Notes: generated from the letters alone by a model not told the origin. Positions 33,235 through 42,011 are shown, counted from the first letter of the stretch. The stretch is DNA of 64,000 nucleotides from JAAYJM01 sp964498585 (GCA_964498585.1 CAZCHH010000010.1:3177-67176); one strand, 5' to 3'. Numbers and translations: made by a program.

Positions 33235-34361
33235 GAGAGATTTTTTTAATTATACAAAAAGAGTTTAGGCAGATTTTCCGCAATAAGCAGATGGTAGGAG
33301 CTATGCTTTTTATGCCGCTAATTCAACTTTTGATTTTAGCAAACGCAGCTACTTTTGAGATGAAAAACTTAAAAATTTTCATAGTGGATAAGGATTTTTC
33401 TTCGTTTTCAAGAAATATTACTTCAAAATTTGGAGCAAGCAATTATTTCATTATCACCGGAAATAGCACCAATACAAAGGAAGCCGAAGAAAATCTACAT
33501 AATCGCAATGCAGATTTATATTTAGAAATTCCACAGGATTTTGAAAAGAATTTATTTAGAAATAATTCTGCAAATGTGCAAATAACAATTAACGCAATTG
33601 ATGGAGTAAAAGCTGCAATGGGTATGCAATATGCTGCCAACATTATTTTGGACGCCAACAAGGAACTGCTGCAAAAATATGCAAATCCCGGAACGATGGG
33701 CATTGGCTCAAATATTATAAAATCAATAAACATAAGCAATTTGAACTGGTTCAACGAAGAAATGGATTACAAAACTTTTATGGTGCCGGGAATACTTGTT
33801 GTGCTTATTTCTGTTGTTGGGCTTTTCCTTGCAAGTTTAAATATTGTTCGGGAAAAAGAAATCGGAACAATTGAGCAACTGAACGTTACACCAATCAAAA
33901 AGCATCAGCTAATTATCGGAAAGCTCGTTCCTTTTTGGGTTCTGGGACTTTTCTTGTTTGGGCTTGGTTTGATTTTTGCAAAGTTACTTTACAACATTCC
34001 TTTTCTTGGAAATCCATTTTTGCTTTTCACAATTGCTGGTATTTTCTTAACGCTTGTGCTTGGGATTGGGCTACTTATTTCTACATTCACAGAAACGCAG
34101 CAGCAAGCAATGTTTCTTACCTGGTTTTTCACAGTAATTTTTATTTTGATGAGCGGGCTTTTCACAGCAATAGAAAATATGCCAAATTGGGCGCAAAACA
34201 TTACTTTATTTAATCCGTTGAGATATATGATTGAATCTGTTCGTATGGTAATGCTGAAAGGTTCGGGCTTTTCAGATGTAAAAACTCATATTTTAATTTT
34301 GATTGGATTTTCAGTATTAATGAATGGCTTAGCGGTGCTTAATTATCATAAGAGGGTGTAG
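33231..34361 (+). CDS. ABC-2 type permease (YbhR-like)
   Basis: A 376-residue permease with the same architecture as the one before: an N-terminal helix (about 22-40), an extracytoplasmic domain and five C-terminal helices, with the coupling segment VREKEIGTIEQLNVTPIKK near 206-224. It closes the operon. The usual membrane-fusion (HlyD/YbhG) gene that accompanies such systems is not upstream or downstream, so an adaptor must come from elsewhere or the system works without one. Confidence 0.9.
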   Translation: MREIFLIIQKEFRQIFRNKQMVGAMLFMPLIQLLILANAATFEMKNLKIFIVDKDFSSFSRNITSKFGASNYFIITGNSTNTKEAEENLHNRNADLYLEIPQDFEKNLFRNNSANVQITINAIDGVKAAMGMQYAANIILDANKELLQKYANPGTMGIGSNIIKSINISNLNWFNEEMDYKTFMVPGILVVLISVVGLFLASLNIVREKEIGTIEQLNVTPIKKHQLIIGKLVPFWVLGLFLFGLGLIFAKLLYNIPFLGNPFLLFTIAGIFLTLVLGIGLLISTFTETQQQAMFLTWFFTVIFILMSGLFTAIENMPNWAQNITLFNPLRYMIESVRMVMLKGSGFSDVKTHILILIGFSVLMNGLAVLNYHKRV

Positions 34362-34436
34362 GGGAAGTAATTTTTATTTTAAATTATGAAATATTTATTT
34401 ATTTTTGTATTGTTTTTCAAAATTGAATGATTTACT

Positions 34437-34769
34437 TTGACAACAGACAATTATAATAGTACCGTTAATAAAATTAAAGATTTCTTGAAGGAAATGGATA
34501 TCTTTATAGATAAATTTTATTTATTTGGTTCAAGAGCAAGGAATGATTTTAAACAGGACAGTGATTATGATTTTATGATTGTTGTAAAAAATGAACTGAA
34601 TACAGCGGAAAAAAGGAAATTAACTGCTAATATTTATAGAAAGCTGATTCAAGCAAAGGAATTAATTTTAATGGATTTGATTATTAAGACATCTTCAAAA
34701 TTCTATCAGGAATGTGTTGAGCCGGGATATTTAGCATATACAGTTTTTAATGAAGGAATTGAAATTTGA
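34437..34769 (+). CDS. MNT-type nucleotidyltransferase (antitoxin candidate)
   Basis: A 110-residue minimal nucleotidyltransferase. The active-site motif is LFGSRARNDFKQDSDYDFM (near 23-41), that is GS followed by the paired acids of DYD. It starts at TTG 34437; no ATG gives the complete domain. Its stop overlaps the start of a HEPN gene (TTGA), the classic MNT/HEPN arrangement in which the nucleotidyltransferase inactivates the HEPN toxin. This pair is of a different subtype from the MntA/HepT pair 1 kb away on the other strand. Confidence 0.82.
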   Translation: MTTDNYNSTVNKIKDFLKEMDIFIDKFYLFGSRARNDFKQDSDYDFMIVVKNELNTAEKRKLTANIYRKLIQAKELILMDLIIKTSSKFYQECVEPGYLAYTVFNEGIEI

Positions 34770-35176
34770 ATGTAAACCCAATATATAAAACACTTTTAAA
34801 GAAAGGTAGAAGCGATTTAAAGGTTGCTGTTAGAGAATTATCAAACCAGGATGCTGAATTAGAAATAGTGTGTTTTCATTTGCAACAATTTGTAGAAAAA
34901 TATCTAAAAGCATTTTTATTCTTCAATGGAAATGAGCCAAAGAGAACTCATAATATAGTATTTTTGCTAAATGAAAGCATTTTATTTGAAAAAGATTTTG
35001 AAAAATATATTGGTACTGAAATTATTGAGTTAAATGAATGTGGCGTTGAAATTAGGTATGATTATAACGAGTTGATTGAATTAGGATTTATTCAAAAAGT
35101 ATTAGAAATTGCATTAAATCTAAAGAAAGAAATAGAAGATAAATTGTTATGTGATGATATGAATAAGTTATTTTAA
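34766..35176 (+). CDS. HEPN domain protein (toxin candidate)
   Basis: A 136-residue all-helical HEPN protein. The recognisable core is CFHLQQFVEKYLKAFLFFNGNEPKRTHNIVFLL (about 31-63 in pieces), with the KRTH motif typical of this HEPN subfamily. It starts at a TTG that overlaps the stop of the nucleotidyltransferase gene. HEPN proteins paired with MNT partners act as RNases or as scaffolds modified by AMP. It lacks a clear RxxxxH motif, so an RNase role is not certain. Confidence 0.78.
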   Translation: MNVNPIYKTLLKKGRSDLKVAVRELSNQDAELEIVCFHLQQFVEKYLKAFLFFNGNEPKRTHNIVFLLNESILFEKDFEKYIGTEIIELNECGVEIRYDYNELIELGFIQKVLEIALNLKKEIEDKLLCDDMNKLF

Positions 35177-35371
35177 TTCATCAATAATTTCATCAGCAGT
35201 TTTGGAATCAACCCAAGCACCGAAGCAAGATGAAAAATCATTGTGTGGCTGATATTTACATTCTTTTTTTGTAATAATTTTGTCAATTAACATTTGTTTT
35301 GCATTAAAATTCCAGTTACTAATATATTTAGCATAATTTTCTATTATTTTGTTTGATACTATTGTTTCCAT
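35168..35371 (-). CDS. Small antitoxin-like protein, partner absent
   Basis: About 67 residues from the ATG at 35371. This start is chosen because AGGAG lies 8 nt upstream; an upstream frame extension to 35401 lacks one. The C-terminus reads FGAWVDSKTADEIIDELK, which resembles the toxin-binding tail of many VapB-type antitoxins (FGSW..D.TADEIIEDI). The N-terminal half is not a recognisable DNA-binding domain. No PIN or other toxin gene is next to it. It overlaps the end of the HEPN gene by 9 bp tail to tail. Confidence 0.6.
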   Translation of the reverse strand: METIVSNKIIENYAKYISNWNFNAKQMLIDKIITKKECKYQPHNDFSSCFGAWVDSKTADEIIDELK

Positions 35372-35593
35372 TATAATTCTCCTTAATAAAAACAGATGCA
35401 AATATAATCATATATTTGGATTTATAAAAAAGGATTTTCTATTTTAGAAAGAGTTAATTTGGTGCTGGATTATAAAGAGGGGGTTGGGAATATAATTTGG
35501 CTCTACAATAATTATTTACTAATTATTTTATAATTTACCACATTCCTCATTTTTAACAAAATTATTAATTTTTTTTTCAAATAAAATGAATCA

Positions 35594-35941
35594 TTAAAAA
35601 TTACTTAATAATTCTTTCAAATCAATATAAAGCTTTGGTAAATGGTTTTTAATTATCTCAAAAACTTCTTCTTCATCTATTCCAAAGTAATCATGAGCAA
35701 TTATATTTCTAAAAGCGTATATTTTTTTCCAAGATATGTGTTTGTAATTATTTCTAAATTGTTTGCTTATTCTACCTACGGTTTCACCTAATACAACAAA
35801 ATTCATTAGAGTAGCATCAAAAGCTTTATAATCAGCAACAAAATTTTCTGGATTATCGAAATCTTTATTATATTCAAAAATCCTTTTAATTGTCTGCAAA
35901 AGTTGTTTTACTAAAACTATATCTTTTTCTTGCTCATACAT
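35594..35941 (-). CDS. hepT: HepT-like HEPN ribonuclease toxin
   Basis: A 115-residue DUF86/HepT protein. It carries the RNase motif RxxxxHxY as RNIIAHDYFG (near 83-92) with the tyrosine that the partner MntA adenylylates in studied systems. Its start overlaps the mntA stop by 8 bp. HepT cleaves RNA and blocks translation until AMP groups are added by MntA. Length and helical content fit the family. Confidence 0.9.
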   Translation of the reverse strand: MYEQEKDIVLVKQLLQTIKRIFEYNKDFDNPENFVADYKAFDATLMNFVVLGETVGRISKQFRNNYKHISWKKIYAFRNIIAHDYFGIDEEEVFEIIKNHLPKLYIDLKELLSNF

Positions 35942-36233
35942 AAATAGCTTCTTTTAAAATTATTTCACGAAATAACGGTTTAATTGAGCGTTCCCTGCAA
36001 ATATCTATGTCTCTATTGAATTGATTTTTAAGAATTTTTTTAAGTTCTCTTTTCTTTTCAAATATTTTCTCAGTTCCAACTGGCATTTCAATTATAATAT
36101 CAATATCGCTATTTTCAGATTGCTCATTCCTTGAAAATGAACCGAATATACCGATTTTTGTTATATTCAATTTTTTATAAAATAAATCTTTATTATTCTT
36201 CAAATAATTTAATATATCTTCCTGTTTTATCAT
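35934..36233 (-). CDS. mntA: MntA-like nucleotidyltransferase antitoxin
   Basis: A 99-residue minimal nucleotidyltransferase with motif IGIFGSFSRNEQSENSDIDI (near 27-46), the GSx10DxD pattern of MntA. It is the antitoxin that adenylylates HepT on tyrosine. Overlap with hepT is 8 bp, and a small unknown gene lies 15 bp upstream, so three genes may share a transcript. Confidence 0.9.
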   Translation of the reverse strand: MIKQEDILNYLKNNKDLFYKKLNITKIGIFGSFSRNEQSENSDIDIIIEMPVGTEKIFEKKRELKKILKNQFNRDIDICRERSIKPLFREIILKEAIYV

Positions 36234-36248
36234 ATTGTTATGTATTAA

Positions 36249-36506
36249 TTAATTTTCTAATACCATATTCACAATAGAAGAATTTTTCAAACCTTCTTCA
36301 ATATCTTTAATTAATAAATCATTATATCCATTTTCTTTTAAAGAAAATACTATATCAGAAATATCTAAAGTATTGTCAAATTCTTCAAGTTTCATTTCGT
36401 TTTTTCGAATAACAACTTCATTTATATTCTGCTTAAAAAGAGCATTTATTATTTCTACTAAACGTAAATTTAAGTCATTCATTCCTATTTCAATTACTGC
36501 TTTCAT
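36249..36506 (-). CDS. Small protein of unknown function upstream of mntA
   Basis: An 85-residue acidic protein that I do not recognise. It has an alpha/beta pattern, no signal peptide and no transmembrane segment; IVEIINALFKQNINEVVIRKNE suggests a helix then a strand, and the C-terminus is Asp/Glu-rich. Its position 15 bp upstream of the mntA-hepT pair and its size suggest a further regulatory or antitoxin component, but there is no direct evidence. Confidence 0.6.
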   Translation of the reverse strand: MKAVIEIGMNDLNLRLVEIINALFKQNINEVVIRKNEMKLEEFDNTLDISDIVFSLKENGYNDLLIKDIEEGLKNSSIVNMVLEN

Positions 36507-36758
36507 ACTATTTTATATTTTATATTATTATTTTGATTTTTTTCCATTTTTTATTAATTTAAATTTACTACTTTTATTTGTTAATTGCAAAATATTATAT
36601 TTTCTTGTAAAATTAAGAGCTATATTTATTGCTAAATGAATTTTTACAAAAGTTTGGAGTTCTGGATTTAATAGTATAAAGAAAGAACATAAAATTACTC
36701 TTGAAAAATTCTCATATTTTCAATAAATTGTATTATTTTAAAAAGCAAAACTATAAAT

Positions 36759-38615
36759 ATGAAAAATTATATTGATAAAAGTTTTCCGTTTTTTCTTTTT
36801 ATAATTTCAATAGTCATTTATTTTACAACCGCTAATCCCGGGCTTGGCTTTACTGACAGCGGAGAGCTTGCTTCTGTTTGCGCACTGCTTGGAATAGCTC
36901 ATCCGACAGGTTATCCCTTATTCACTCTTTTGGGACATATTTGGACATTTTTTCCTCATTCAGTCCCTCTTATACAAATTCTCAATTACTTTGCAGGTTT
37001 TCTAACCTCGCTTTCAGTAGTTTTCTTTTATTTTACTTTACTGGAACTGTTTAAAATCCTTGAATTAAATAATTTAAATCATGAAGAAAATCAAACTTCA
37101 AATAAATGGATTGCTTTAATATCAGGTTTTACTTATGCTTTTGCTTTGACAATCTGGGGACAAGCGAGCGCTATTGAAGTTTATCCTTTGCATATTCTTT
37201 TTATTAATATTATTCTTTTATTTTTCCTTAAGTCATTTTCTTTCAAGGAAAAAAAAGAAAGATACTTGCTCTTAACTGCTTTTCTTCTTGGTTTGAGTTT
37301 TACTAATCATCTGACTACTGTTTTACTTCTACCTGCTGTATTACTATTATTTTTATATCCACCTAACCAGGAATTTTCTCTTAATAAAAACAAATTTCAG
37401 TTTTTACTTTTGCTCATAATTCCATTTATTTTATCAATTTCCCTTTATTTATTTCTGCCGGTAAGGAGCAGCACTTTACCAGAAATGAACTGGGGCTGGG
37501 TGCATCGCGGAATAGATAAATTTCTTTATCACGTGCAAGGAAAGCAATATCAAATTTGGATGTTCAGTGGTGAAAATGTTAGTGAAAATATTGGTAAATA
37601 TTTTGCTGCCCTACCAATGCAGCTTGGTATATTAGGTCTTATTCCAATGCTTATCGGTTTTTATTACACTTTTAAAAAAAGCAAACAAATTTTCTGGTTT
37701 CTCAATGCCTTAGTGCTGGTTTGTTTCTTCTATTCTATTAATTATTCTATCCACGATATAGAATCTTATTTCCTTACAAGTTATATTGGTTTGATAATCT
37801 TTGCTGCAATTGGATTTGTTTTTTTATATGAAAAAAATAAAAAGATACTTCCTTTTTTTGCTGTAATCCCAGTAATTTCTTTATTATTAAATTTTGAAGC
37901 AAACGATAATTCTGGTGATTATTTAGTTAATGACTACACTGAAATTGTGTATAACAATCTTGAAAGTGATGCAATAGTTATCTCGTCACAATGGGACTAT
38001 TGGTGTTCTGCTTTTTGGTATAAGCAAAGAGTTGAGGGAATAAGAAAAGACATTACTTTAGTTGAAATGGAACTGCTTCGTCGCACTTGGTACGGTCACC
38101 AACTTAAGCAATGGTATCCGAAAGTTATTGATAAATCAGAGCCAGAATTAAAAGCATTTCTAAATGAATTGGAAGTCTTTGAATCTGGAGAAAATTATAA
38201 TCCAAATCTTCTGCAGGCACGCTTTGAACAGTTTATTAATTCAATTATTGATAAAAATTACGATAATCATCCAATATATGTAACGCTTGATGTTATTGAA
38301 AAAGAGCCAAATATAGCTAAAAATTACGAAAAGGTGCCTGTTGGTTTCACTTTCAAATTGCAAAAAGATAAGCAAGTTAAGCAGATTGACCTGAGCAAAA
38401 TTAAAATTGACAGGTTCGCAAATTCAATGAAATGGAATACTTCTAATCATCTTATTTCCGGAATAAAACATATTGCAGTTCTAAATCTTATAAATATTGC
38501 AAAGTATGGAATTTTTACTAATCAAACTGAAAAAGCAAAAGAAGCTATTAATTTAGCCAAAAGAATAAATCCAAAAAATGAACTGATATTACAAGCAGAA
38601 CAACAACTGAAATAG
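36759..38615 (+). CDS. DUF2723 family membrane protein (GT-C-like)
   Basis: A 618-residue multispanning protein of the DUF2723 family, which resembles GT-C protein O-mannosyltransferases. The N-terminal 330 residues hold about 9-10 transmembrane helices; the conserved first loop is NPGLGFTDSGELA (near 26-38, with the acidic residue expected of a GT-C catalytic aspartate) and then GIAHPTGYPLF. The C-terminal 230 residues are soluble, with a TPR-like end. In Bacteroidota such proteins are suspected to glycosylate exported proteins, with lipid-linked sugar as donor. No partners are nearby. Confidence 0.85.
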   Translation: MKNYIDKSFPFFLFIISIVIYFTTANPGLGFTDSGELASVCALLGIAHPTGYPLFTLLGHIWTFFPHSVPLIQILNYFAGFLTSLSVVFFYFTLLELFKILELNNLNHEENQTSNKWIALISGFTYAFALTIWGQASAIEVYPLHILFINIILLFFLKSFSFKEKKERYLLLTAFLLGLSFTNHLTTVLLLPAVLLLFLYPPNQEFSLNKNKFQFLLLLIIPFILSISLYLFLPVRSSTLPEMNWGWVHRGIDKFLYHVQGKQYQIWMFSGENVSENIGKYFAALPMQLGILGLIPMLIGFYYTFKKSKQIFWFLNALVLVCFFYSINYSIHDIESYFLTSYIGLIIFAAIGFVFLYEKNKKILPFFAVIPVISLLLNFEANDNSGDYLVNDYTEIVYNNLESDAIVISSQWDYWCSAFWYKQRVEGIRKDITLVEMELLRRTWYGHQLKQWYPKVIDKSEPELKAFLNELEVFESGENYNPNLLQARFEQFINSIIDKNYDNHPIYVTLDVIEKEPNIAKNYEKVPVGFTFKLQKDKQVKQIDLSKIKIDRFANSMKWNTSNHLISGIKHIAVLNLINIAKYGIFTNQTEKAKEAINLAKRINPKNELILQAEQQLK

Positions 38616-38627
38616 ATTTTATAAATA

Positions 38628-38660
38628 ATTCATCAGATAACTTTAAGTTATCTGATGAAT
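38628..38660. terminator. Bidirectional terminator between convergent genes
   Basis: A perfect 14-bp stem (ATTCATCAGATAAC with its complement) and a 5-nt loop between the stop codons of the DUF2723 gene and lysS. A/T-rich flanks on both sides allow termination in either direction. Confidence 0.7.
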
Positions 38661-38671
38661 ATATTATTTGT

Positions 38672-40180
38672 CTATACTTTTTCGGGTCGCAATAGAGGGA
38701 AAATGATTACATCTCGAATAGATTTTTGATTGGTAAGCAGCATAACCAAACGGTCAATTCCAATACCAAGTCCGGCAGTTGGAGGCATACCAATTTCAAT
38801 TGCATTTAAGAAATCTTCGTCTAAAGTCATTGCTTCGTCGTCTCCGGCAGCACGTATTTTTGATTGCTCTTCGAGACGTTGCCTTTGGTCGCGAGGGTCG
38901 TTAAGTTCAGAAAAAGCATTTGTTAGTTCAAAGCCGGCAACGAACATTTCAAAACGCTCAACCAATCCCTTTTCGCTGCGGTGTGATTTTGCAAGTGGCG
39001 ACATTTCAAGCGGATAATCAATTACGAAAGTCGGCTGAATCAAATTAGGTTGCACAACAGCACCAAACAGCTCATCAAGAATTTTCATTCTGCTTGCATT
39101 TGCCGGAAGCTCAACTTCATTTTTCTCACATATTTTTACCAACTCGGCATCAGAAAAATTCCTAATATTTTCTCCCAGATATTGCTCAAATAAATCGAAC
39201 ATTTTGGCACGCCTGAAAGGAGGAGTGAAATCAATTTCCAAATCACCAAATTGCGTTAAAAAGGAGCCATTTACTTTTTTGCAGACAGCAGAAATAAGAT
39301 TTTCTGTAGTTTCCATCATCCAGTTGTAGTCTTTGTAGGCAACATAAAGTTCCAAACTTGTATATTCAGGGTTGTGCATCCTGTCCATACCTTCGTTGCG
39401 AAAGTTTTTGCTTATTTCATAAACTGCTTCAAAGCCACCGACTATTAGCTTTTTCAAATAAAGTTCATCTGCAATGCGAAGGTATAAATCGAAATCAAGC
39501 GCATTGTGGTGGGTAATGAAAGGACGGGCAGTAGCACCGCCATAGATTGGCTGCAAAATAGGTGTTTCAACTTCGAGCCAGCCCTTTTCATTGAAAATAT
39601 TTCTAATTTCGTTGATAATAGCAGCGCGTTTTTTGAAAACCTCTTTAATGTCCGGATTTACAATTAAATCAATATATCTTTTTCTATATCTTAGTTCTTT
39701 ATCGGCGAATTCATCGAAAACAACTTTATTTCCTTGTTCATCAACAACTTCTTTAGCAATAGGGAGAATTTTTGTGGATTTACAAAGCAATACAACATTT
39801 TTAGAATGGACGGAAATTTCGCCCATTTTAGTTCGGAAAACGTAGCCATTTACTCCGATAAAATCACCAATATCAAGCAATTTTAAATTTTCATAGAAAT
39901 CTGGGATTTCATCTTTTTTAAAATAAATCTGGAGTTTTTTCTCTTCGTCTTGAATGTGGCAAAAAGTAGCTTTGCCCATACGACGTATGCTCATAATTCT
40001 ACCTGCAACCGCAACATCAGCAAGAGGCGATGGGTCGTCGTCGGAAAAGTTTTCTAAAATGAAGCTGTTGCTGTGAGTTTTTTCAAAACTACAAGGATAA
40101 GCATTTACACCAGCTTCTTCGAGAAGATTTAGTTCTTCAATTCTTCTTAATTCCTGGTCGTTTTTTGATAGTTCTTGCAT
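38672..40180 (-). CDS. lysS: Lysyl-tRNA synthetase, class II
   Basis: A 502-residue class II lysyl-tRNA synthetase. An OB-fold anticodon-binding domain (about 50-150, with VAGRIMSIRRMGKATFCHIQ) is followed by the catalytic domain: motif 1 near 200 (VETPILQPIYGGATARPF), motif 2 FRNEGMDRMHNPEYTSLE (near 262) and motif 3 GLGIGIDRLVMLL (near 475). It attaches lysine to tRNA-Lys. Standard length. It diverges from infC across a 142-bp gap. Confidence 0.97.
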   Translation of the reverse strand: MQELSKNDQELRRIEELNLLEEAGVNAYPCSFEKTHSNSFILENFSDDDPSPLADVAVAGRIMSIRRMGKATFCHIQDEEKKLQIYFKKDEIPDFYENLKLLDIGDFIGVNGYVFRTKMGEISVHSKNVVLLCKSTKILPIAKEVVDEQGNKVVFDEFADKELRYRKRYIDLIVNPDIKEVFKKRAAIINEIRNIFNEKGWLEVETPILQPIYGGATARPFITHHNALDFDLYLRIADELYLKKLIVGGFEAVYEISKNFRNEGMDRMHNPEYTSLELYVAYKDYNWMMETTENLISAVCKKVNGSFLTQFGDLEIDFTPPFRRAKMFDLFEQYLGENIRNFSDAELVKICEKNEVELPANASRMKILDELFGAVVQPNLIQPTFVIDYPLEMSPLAKSHRSEKGLVERFEMFVAGFELTNAFSELNDPRDQRQRLEEQSKIRAAGDDEAMTLDEDFLNAIEIGMPPTAGLGIGIDRLVMLLTNQKSIRDVIIFPLLRPEKV

Positions 40181-40312
40181 CTTTTTTTCAGAGTATTGTT
40201 AAAATATAATGCAAATTACGAAAAACTTGCTGTTTAATAAATATATTTTTTTTATTTCAACAATTTAAGTTAATTTTGTAATCTTATAAAATAAGGTTTT
40301 ATATAATTATTA

Positions 40313-40325
40313 AGGAGAATAATTG
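40313..40325 (+). promoter_or_regulatory. Ribosome binding site and TTG start of infC
   Basis: AGGAG at 40313-40317 is 5 nt before TTG at 40323, while the next in-frame ATG (40332) is 14 nt away, too far. An in-frame TAA directly precedes the TTG. IF3 rejects non-AUG starts, so a rare start codon on its own message is a known form of autoregulation. Confidence 0.65.
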
Positions 40326-40904
40326 AAATTAATGAGTTTTGAAGAAAGGTCGGCAGCAGCCCTTGCTCTTAGACAAAGAGAGAAACAAAGAAAACATCGA
40401 ATAAATAATGAAATCAGCGCAAAAGAAATTCGCGTTGTAGATGAAGAAGGTAAAATGCTCGGCGTAATGTCAAAATTTAATGCTTTAAAAATTGCAGAGG
40501 AGCGGGAGCTTGATTTAGTAGAAATAGCACCTCAGGCAACTCCACCTGTTTGCAAAATAATTAATTATGGTAAATTTCAATTTGAACTCCATAAGAAAGA
40601 AAAGCATCAACGCAAGCAGCAACAGCAAATGCAAATGAAGGAAATTCGCTTTAAATGGCGAACCGATTTGCATGATTTTAATTTTAAAACAAGGCATGCT
40701 CGTAATTTCCTTGAAGATGGGTTTAAAGTAAAAGCATCTATTATGTTTAGAGGTCGCGAAATCACTCATCAGGAAATTGGTAAAGAACTATTAGAACGTT
40801 TTGTCGCTGCTCTCGAAGATATTGCTAAAGTTGACCAGCCAATCAAATTTGAAGGTAGAAATATGATTGTCGTTCTTTCACCTGAGAAAACAAAGAAAAA
40901 ATAA
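40323..40904 (+). CDS. infC: Translation initiation factor IF-3
   Basis: About 193 residues starting at TTG (see the ribosome binding site). N-terminal domain: RINNEISAKEIRVVDEEGK (near 25-43), then LDLVEIAPQATPPVCKIINYGKFQFE (near 62-87 in pieces) leading to the Lys/Gln-rich linker, and C-terminal domain with KEIRFKWRTDLHDFNFKTRHARNFL and VKASIMFRGREITHQ. IF3 keeps 30S subunits free and proofreads start codons. First gene of the infC-rpmI-rplT operon. Confidence 0.97.
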   Translation: MKLMSFEERSAAALALRQREKQRKHRINNEISAKEIRVVDEEGKMLGVMSKFNALKIAEERELDLVEIAPQATPPVCKIINYGKFQFELHKKEKHQRKQQQQMQMKEIRFKWRTDLHDFNFKTRHARNFLEDGFKVKASIMFRGREITHQEIGKELLERFVAALEDIAKVDQPIKFEGRNMIVVLSPEKTKKK

Positions 40905-40921
40905 ATTTTAGAGGATTAGAA

Positions 40922-41119
40922 ATGCCAAAGATGAAGACAAAAGCTTCCGCTAAAAAACGATTTATGCTTACTGGAAGCGGAAAAATTAAAAGAGAAAAGG
41001 CATATAAAAGCCACATTCTTACAAAAAAATCAAGAAAAACCAAACGCAACCTGCGACAATCTACTTTAGTCCATCCTACTGACGAGAGAAGAGTAAAAGC
41101 AATGCTTGCTTTGGGTTAA
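40922..41119 (+). CDS. rpmI: 50S ribosomal protein L35
   Basis: A 65-residue basic protein opening with MPKMKTKASAKKRF and containing TGSGKIKREKAYKSHIL, which is bL35. It starts 17 bp after infC with GAGGA upstream. The next gene of the operon, rplT, is displaced by a 405-bp gap containing a fold-back element. Confidence 0.96.
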   Translation: MPKMKTKASAKKRFMLTGSGKIKREKAYKSHILTKKSRKTKRNLRQSTLVHPTDERRVKAMLALG

Positions 41120-41135
41120 GATTTCACCTTACGCA

Positions 41136-41345
41136 TTCCCCTCTTGAGAGGGGCAGGGGTGTGTTCTTTTTCCTTTTCCAATAATAAATCTGGGAACAAG
41201 AACTAATGCTTTAAACTATGATTTATAAGATAAATTTAATTTAATACTATAAGAATTATACTCATCAAAGCAATCACAGTTTAGAACAGAATTGATTAAG
41301 TTTAAAAAAAACAAGGACACACCCCTGCCCCTCTCAAGAGGGGAA
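41136..41345. repeat. Fold-back element between rpmI and rplT
   Basis: A perfect 29-nt inverted repeat (41136-41164 and 41317-41345, inner palindrome CCCCTCTTGAGAGGGG) flanks a 152-bp AT-rich interior without an open reading frame. It lies between two genes that are normally separated by only a few bases. After it, to 41524, the remaining sequence contains only the L20 ribosome binding site (AGGAG at 41514-41518). Confidence 0.85.
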
Positions 41346-41524
41346 TAAGAAAGTGGATTAAAAATTATATCTAACCTACATTATGTGGGTTAAAAAGTTT
41401 TTTTAAGAAACATTTCTTGAACGAACTAATAATTCTGGTTATACAGAAAATTAAAAATTTTTATTAACTGCAAAAGGGGAAGAAGCTCCCCCTCAGCTTA
41501 TTTTAGACATACAGGAGATTTAAA

Positions 41525-41875
41525 ATGCCAAGAGCAAAAAACAAAGTAGCTTCGCACAGACGTAAAAGAAAATTTATTAAACTCGCGAAAGGTTACTGGG
41601 GCGAGAGGAAAAATGTCTGGACGATAGCAAAACATCACATTGAAAAAGGTCTTCAACACGCTTACGTTGGAAGAAAATTAAAGAAACGTTCTTTCCGCAG
41701 TTTGTGGATTATTAGAATTAACGCTGCTGCACGTATGCACGGAACCACTTATTCACGACTTATGTTTGCTTTAAAACAAAATAATATAGAGATGAACCGC
41801 AAAATACTTGCTGATATCGCTATGAATCAACCTGAAGTATTTGCTGCGATTGTAAAAAAAGCGATGAATCATTGA
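41525..41875 (+). CDS. rplT: 50S ribosomal protein L20
   Basis: A 116-residue basic protein, bL20: MPRAKNKVASHRRKRKFIKLAKGYWGERKN at the start (seen in parts), then the globular domain with RSLWIIRINAAARMHG (near 60-75) and YSRLMFAL. L20 is an early assembly protein of the large subunit and in some bacteria represses its own operon. It follows AGGAG by 6 nt. Confidence 0.97.
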   Translation: MPRAKNKVASHRRKRKFIKLAKGYWGERKNVWTIAKHHIEKGLQHAYVGRKLKKRSFRSLWIIRINAAARMHGTTYSRLMFALKQNNIEMNRKILADIAMNQPEVFAAIVKKAMNH

Positions 41876-41900
41876 TCATTTTGATTCTTATGAAATTAAA

Positions 41901-41934
41901 GGAATGTTTTTCTATTGAGAAGCATTCCTTTTTT
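41901..41934 (+). terminator. Rho-independent terminator after rplT
   Basis: A 12-bp stem with two G-U pairs (GGAATGTTTTTC and GAGAAGCATTCC), a 4-nt loop TATT, and six T directly after. It is 25 bp after the rplT stop and ends the infC-rpmI-rplT operon. Confidence 0.85.
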
Positions 41935-41975
41935 ACATTACACACATAATAAATGATTAAAAGAAAAGTTTTTCT

Positions 41976-42000
41976 CCTTCCCAAGTTGAACTTGAGAAAG
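41976..42000. repeat. CTTCCCAAG hairpin (copy 3)
   Basis: CCTTCCCAAGTTGAACTTGAG, an imperfect palindrome of the family at 4039-4063, 4142-4164 and 63222-63246. Like the copy at 63222 it directly follows the stop codon of a YCF48-type secreted protein. Confidence 0.7.
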
Positions 42001-42011
42001 AGAGGGAAATA

